A stretch of DNA of 9,061 nt from Elusimicrobiota bacterium (GTDB lineage: Bacteria > Elusimicrobiota > Elusimicrobia > Elusimicrobiales > UBA9959), in contig DNQL01000123.1 in the NCBI GenBank assembly GCA_003500765.1, forward strand, positions 1-9,061, in the 5' to 3' direction. Under the pieces are notes generated by a model. It was not told the origin of the DNA and searched no databases. It saw nothing but the letters and a program-made list of their open reading frames with translations. This document shows, piece after piece, positions 6,309 to 9,061 of this stretch (position 1 is the first letter of the stretch; every line of letters starts with the position of its first letter). Made by a program: the position numbers and the translations under genes.

Positions 6309-7514
6309 ATGAAAAAACTTACGCTTATTCTGGCGATAACGGCGGGGCTGGCCGGCAGGCTGTCGGCCGCCACCGCGGAGAGCTCGAAGATCTTCACACC
6401 GTTCTTCGACATGACGCTGGCCGAGAACGGCTATCTGCCCAGCGAGGGAAATATCTTCAGCGGCGGCCACATCAACACGCAGGTGGGCCTGCTGGCCAAG
6501 ATAACCGAGAAGGACCAGGTCTTCGGCCTGTATAACTTCAACTACGGCGGCCCTGGTTTTGCGCCGCAGGACACGCGGCAGTTTACGGACCGCTCGCTGA
6601 CCCACGGCTTCAACTTCGAGTACCGCCGTTCGCTGGGCCGCCACTGGCGCGTCCGGCCCGGCATAAGCTTCTCCAAGGATTACACCCGTTCGGGCGCCAA
6701 CGAGACCTGGGATCAGGGCATCTACAACACGGAGTCCAAGGGCTTCCAGGTGGCCGTGGACTACAACTTCGACGCCGAGCGCAACGGTTTCCTTACGGCC
6801 CAGTTCCTTACCCGCGATATCGAGTTCCCGAACTACACGGACCTGTTCCAGGAATTCATGAACGCCAGCGCCACCTCGGAGCTTTCCGGCGGACAGCAGG
6901 ACCAGCGGCTGACGCAGGTCTCGCTGCGGCCCAACTGGAACAAGTTCTTCGGAGGGATCACGCTGACCACCCAGAAGTACAAGAACCAGCGGGTCGTGAG
7001 TGCGTCCGGCGCCTACGCCGATGAGAAGCAGAAGGACACCAGCACCGCTTTCGATTTCGGCTTCCATCACAGCCTCTGGATATTCGAGTTGTACCCGACA
7101 CTCTCCTATACCGTCAGGGATTCGAACCAGAACTATATGCGGTATAAATCGCTTACTGACACCTCGCCCTACTTCATGGAGGACAATTATTCCTTCAAGG
7201 AACTCTCCTTCAGCGTGCCGGTGGACCTCAATATCACCAGCAAGTGGGCCATAGGCGGCGCCATGAGCGTGGTGAAGCGCGATTACGCCAGCCGCCTCCG
7301 CCGCGACGTGAACAACAACTATATAGCCGGCGAAAAGCAGGAGAACACCATGACCACGCTGACCGGCTCCATCCGCAAGCGCATAAACGACGTCGCCATG
7401 GTGCGCCTGTCCTATTCGCTGGTGGTGGCCAGCTCGAACAACGAGTTCGAGCAGTATATGCCCTATAACTACACGGGCAACAGCTTCGGCATAGCCTACC
7501 AGCTGTCGTACTGA
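6309..7514 (+). CDS. Outer-membrane beta-barrel protein, function unknown
   Basis: The product is 401 residues, with signal peptide MKKLTLILAITAGLAGRLSA and cleavage likely near LSA/AT. The mature chain is a long series of amphipathic strands about 8-12 residues long, separated by polar loops. Many strands carry aromatic girdle residues ('QVFGLYNFNYGG', 'HGFNFEYRRSLG', 'FQVAVDYNFDA', 'FDFGFHHSLW', 'YPTLSYTVRD', 'VRLSYSLVVAS'), and it ends 'SFGIAYQLSY', a typical final strand with a terminal aromatic. There is no Cys. The pattern fits a barrel of perhaps 14-18 strands. No porin or TonB family motif or plug is evident. Two ATG codons are adjacent (6306 and 6309); GAGGG at 6299-6303 is better spaced for 6309. 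It is the last gene of the three-gene operon and is followed by a palindrome and a terminator. Confidence 0.78.
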   Translation: MKKLTLILAITAGLAGRLSAATAESSKIFTPFFDMTLAENGYLPSEGNIFSGGHINTQVGLLAKITEKDQVFGLYNFNYGGPGFAPQDTRQFTDRSLTHGFNFEYRRSLGRHWRVRPGISFSKDYTRSGANETWDQGIYNTESKGFQVAVDYNFDAERNGFLTAQFLTRDIEFPNYTDLFQEFMNASATSELSGGQQDQRLTQVSLRPNWNKFFGGITLTTQKYKNQRVVSASGAYADEKQKDTSTAFDFGFHHSLWIFELYPTLSYTVRDSNQNYMRYKSLTDTSPYFMEDNYSFKELSFSVPVDLNITSKWAIGGAMSVVKRDYASRLRRDVNNNYIAGEKQENTMTTLTGSIRKRINDVAMVRLSYSLVVASSNNEFEQYMPYNYTGNSFGIAYQLSY

Positions 7515-7525
7515 GCTGCGGGAAC

Positions 7526-7571
7526 GGGGTCAGGTCTTTACTTTTGACGTCAAAAGTAAAGACCTGACCCC
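7526..7571. repeat. Perfect 46-bp palindrome (REP-like dispersed repeat)
   Basis: Two 23-base arms meet without a loop at the centre GACGTC (7548/7549). The left arm begins GGGGTCAGGTCTTTACTTTT and the right arm is its exact reverse complement, ending CCTGACCCC. It starts 12 bases after the stop of the second barrel gene. No T tract follows it, so it is not itself a standard terminator. From memory, similar 'ggggtcaggtctttacttttga' elements are widespread in environmental bacterial genomes and may be linked to REP-associated Y1 (IS200-like) transposases. That link is recall, and no transposase is present here. Confidence 0.85.
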
Positions 7572-7580
7572 TTCCTTTAC

Positions 7581-7607
7581 AGGCCCGGGCCCAGCCCGGG
7601 TCTTTTT
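7581..7607 (+). terminator. Intrinsic terminator of the FecR/beta-barrel operon
   Basis: The stem CCCGGGC / GCCCGGG (7584-7590 and 7594-7600) has a CCA loop. It extends outward by a G-T, a G-C and an A-T pair (7581-7583 with 7601-7603) and is followed by a T run at 7603-7607. It lies 66 bases after the stop at 7514 and before the smc promoter, separating the two units. Confidence 0.85.
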
Positions 7608-7640
7608 CATTGGAGGGGTATAATGTTATAATCATATAAT
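7604..7640 (+). promoter_or_regulatory. smc promoter region with three tandem TATAAT boxes
   Basis: Three perfect TATAAT hexamers occur at 7619-7624, 7627-7632 and 7635-7640, each separated by two bases (8-bp period). The middle box has TTTTCA (7604-7609, 4/6 match to TTGACA) at a 17-base spacing. That partial -35 overlaps the T tract of the preceding terminator. The first and third boxes have no good -35. Start points would fall at about 7631-7647, giving a leader of about 50-70 bases before smc. Confidence 0.6.
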
Positions 7641-7643
7641 TGG

Positions 7644-7660
7644 CCGGCCGGTATGGCCGG
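7644..7660 (+). other. Hairpin in the smc leader
   Basis: CCGGCC (7644-7649) and GGCCGG (7655-7660) form a 6-bp all-GC stem with a GGTAT loop, just downstream of the three TATAAT boxes. It may be a leader structure or a protein site. No T tract follows, so it is not a terminator. Confidence 0.4.
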
Positions 7661-7698
7661 TTGTTCATCGCTATACCCGTTTTTACGAGGTCCCCTGA

Positions 7699-9061
7699 AT
7701 GTACCTTAAAGCTATCGAAGTCTACGGTTTCAAATCCTTCGCCAACCGCGTCAAGATCCCGCTCAAGCCGGGCGTGACCTGTATAGTCGGCCCCAACGGC
7801 TGCGGCAAGTCCAACGTGGTGGACGCCATACGCTGGTGCATAGGCGAGATGTCCTGGAAGCAGCTGCGCCTGCCCTCCATGATGGACGTCATCTTCGCCG
7901 GCACCGAGAAGCGCCAGCCGCTCAACGTGGCCGAGGTCTCGATGACCTTCGATAACGAGGGCCGCAAACTGCCGCTGGACTTCAGCGAGGTCACCACCAC
8001 CCGCAAGATCTACCGCTCGGACGAGTCCGAGTACTTCATCAACCGCGTGCAGTGCCGCCTCAAGGACATACGCGAGATGTTCCTGGATACCGGCATCGGC
8101 GCCGACGGCTACGCCATCATAGACCAGGGCGGAGTCAACGCCGTCCTCAAGGCCAATCCCGAGGCCCGGCGCGAGCTTTTCGAGGAGGCGGCCGGCGTCT
8201 CCAAGTACAAGGCTAAGCGCGAGGAGGCCATACGCCGCCTCGAGCGCGTGGACCAGGACCTGGCCCGCCTGGCCGACTCGATGACCCTCATCGACGAACA
8301 GATAAAGAAGCTCGAGAGCGAGGCCCGCAAGGCCAAGCTGCAGCAGAAATACAAGGAAGAGCTCAGCTCCGGAGAGATCGCGCTGCTGGTGCGCGAGATA
8401 GGCGCGCTGCGCGCGCAGATGGACGAGGAGAAGCGGGCGCTGGAACCCGTGGAGGCCGAGACGAAGGAACTCGCCGCGGCCGTAGTCGCGCTGGAAGGCG
8501 AGCAGGGCGCGCTCAACCTGACCGCCGTGCAGAAGCAGAACGACGAGCGCCTGGCCATGGAGGCCGTCTATTCGCTGCGCTCCGAGGTCGCCCAGCTGGA
8601 AGGCAAGTCGATCAACAATCTGAAGCTCGCGGACGAGAGCAAGTCCCAGTTCGCCTCCGCCGAGAGGCAGGAGCGCAGCGACCGGGAGCAGGACTCCAGG
8701 CTGGAAGCCGAGTCCGTGGAGACCACGGCGAAGTTGGGCGAGCTCGAGTCCGGCTTCTCCGGCCTCAAGGCCGAATACGAGGCGCTCAACGCCCGCCTCT
8801 CCGCGCAGGAGCAGGAGCTTTCCCGCATTTCCGGCGAGGCCGCTTCCGTCGAGGCCCGGGTCACCGCCGCCTACCAGGAGGAGATGGGCCTCTCCCGTGA
8901 CAAGGCCGCCGCCGAGTCCAATATCGCCCATCTGCGCGAAGACCTCGGCAACATAGAGAAAGAACTGGAAGAGCTGGCCCGCCAGAAGGCGGAGCACGAG
9001 GCGAAGATCGCCGAGCTCTCCGCCAGGCTGGCCGAGGCCGACGCCGCGCTGGCCGCCGACG
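7699..9061 (+). CDS. smc: Chromosome partition protein SMC, N-terminal part (3' end outside window)
   Basis: SMC is the ATP-driven coiled-coil core of bacterial condensin, working with ScpA and ScpB in the cytoplasm to compact and segregate chromosomes. The frame runs open to the window edge (454 codons), against roughly 1,150-1,200 for full-length SMC. Seen: 'FKSFAN' (11-16); Walker A GPNGCGKSN (31-39) followed by 'VVDAIRW'; 'GEMSWKQLR' with Arg57, where B. subtilis-type proteins have GEQSAKSLR; 'MMDVIFAGTEKRQPLN.AEV' (61-80); the Q-loop segment 'IIDQGGVNAVL' (140-150); and 'RRELFEEAAGVSKYKAKREEA' as RRELFEEAAGV (158-167) and following. From about 170 on there is continuous Glu/Lys/Arg/Ala/Leu coiled coil, the first arm. 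The hinge, second arm, ABC signature and Walker B lie beyond the window. The start has GAGG (7687-7690) 8 bases upstream. Confidence 0.95.
   Translation, partial: MYLKAIEVYGFKSFANRVKIPLKPGVTCIVGPNGCGKSNVVDAIRWCIGEMSWKQLRLPSMMDVIFAGTEKRQPLNVAEVSMTFDNEGRKLPLDFSEVTTTRKIYRSDESEYFINRVQCRLKDIREMFLDTGIGADGYAIIDQGGVNAVLKANPEARRELFEEAAGVSKYKAKREEAIRRLERVDQDLARLADSMTLIDEQIKKLESEARKAKLQQKYKEELSSGEIALLVREIGALRAQMDEEKRALEPVEAETKELAAAVVALEGEQGALNLTAVQKQNDERLAMEAVYSLRSEVAQLEGKSINNLKLADESKSQFASAERQERSDREQDSRLEAESVETTAKLGELESGFSGLKAEYEALNARLSAQEQELSRISGEAASVEARVTAAYQEEMGLSRDKAAAESNIAHLREDLGNIEKELEELARQKAEHEAKIAELSARLAEADAALAAD

Noticed and set aside
6168..7070. 300-residue minus-strand frame opposite the barrel genes
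   Set aside because: It lies antisense to two genes with signal peptides and ribosome sites, and its composition is that of a shadow frame.
7526..7571. The 46-bp palindrome as the operon's intrinsic terminator
   Set aside because: No T tract follows it, and a proper stem with a T run lies 10 bases further on at 7581-7607.
7789..7815. Cys in the SMC Walker A (GPNGCGKSN) as a possible novelty
   Set aside because: Cys at this position is common in bacterial SMC proteins. The P-loop is otherwise intact.
7234..8997. 587-residue open frame on the minus strand opposite smc
   Set aside because: It is the antisense shadow of the smc coiled coil: low-complexity Leu/Gly/Val-rich, with no domain. The plus strand encodes unmistakable SMC motifs.

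Overview
The window is GC-rich (about 60% by eye) bacterial chromosome, with frequent ATA isoleucine codons. It encodes several exported proteins, one clear lipoprotein and two probable outer-membrane beta-barrels, so the host is a diderm (Gram-negative type) bacterium. The style of the genes (secreted FecR-domain protein, stand-alone receiver, ATA-rich codons) and a 'GGGGTCAGGTCTTTACTTTT' palindrome suggest Elusimicrobiota or a similar environmental lineage. This assignment is inference from recall, not a search result. I saw no tRNA, rRNA, CRISPR array, transposase or phage gene.

Layout. (1) 1-747, plus strand: the 3' part of an epoxyqueuosine reductase (queG), ending unusually soon after its second iron-sulfur motif. 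(2) 737-3627, minus strand: three genes in the order mltA (lytic transglycosylase lipoprotein), namZ-like (DUF1343, exo-N-acetylmuramidase) and a stand-alone CheY-like receiver. mltA and namZ overlap by ATGA. The receiver follows 51 bases later and overlaps the end of queG tail to tail by 11 bp. Its probable intrinsic terminator lies inside the queG coding sequence. (3) 3628-3769: a 142-base divergent control region with a TTGACA promoter whose predicted start point falls on the ATG of the next gene. (4) 3770-7514, plus strand: a tight set of three exported proteins, a FecR-domain protein followed by two probable outer-membrane beta-barrel proteins of unknown function. (5) 7515-7698: a perfect 46-bp palindrome, an intrinsic terminator, three TATAAT boxes in 8-bp register and a hairpin leader. 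(6) 7699-9061, plus strand: the first 454 codons of smc, cut by the window edge.

How the genes work together. MltA and NamZ both attack the glycan strands of peptidoglycan, MltA by making 1,6-anhydro ends and NamZ by removing terminal MurNAc. Their translational coupling therefore points to a cell-wall turnover or recycling unit, and the receiver may tie it to phosphorelay signalling. The divergent FecR/barrel operon is also an envelope module, with a possible periplasmic partner for two outer-membrane proteins, but nothing in the sequence gives its function. queG (tRNA modification) and smc (chromosome condensation) are unrelated housekeeping genes on either side.
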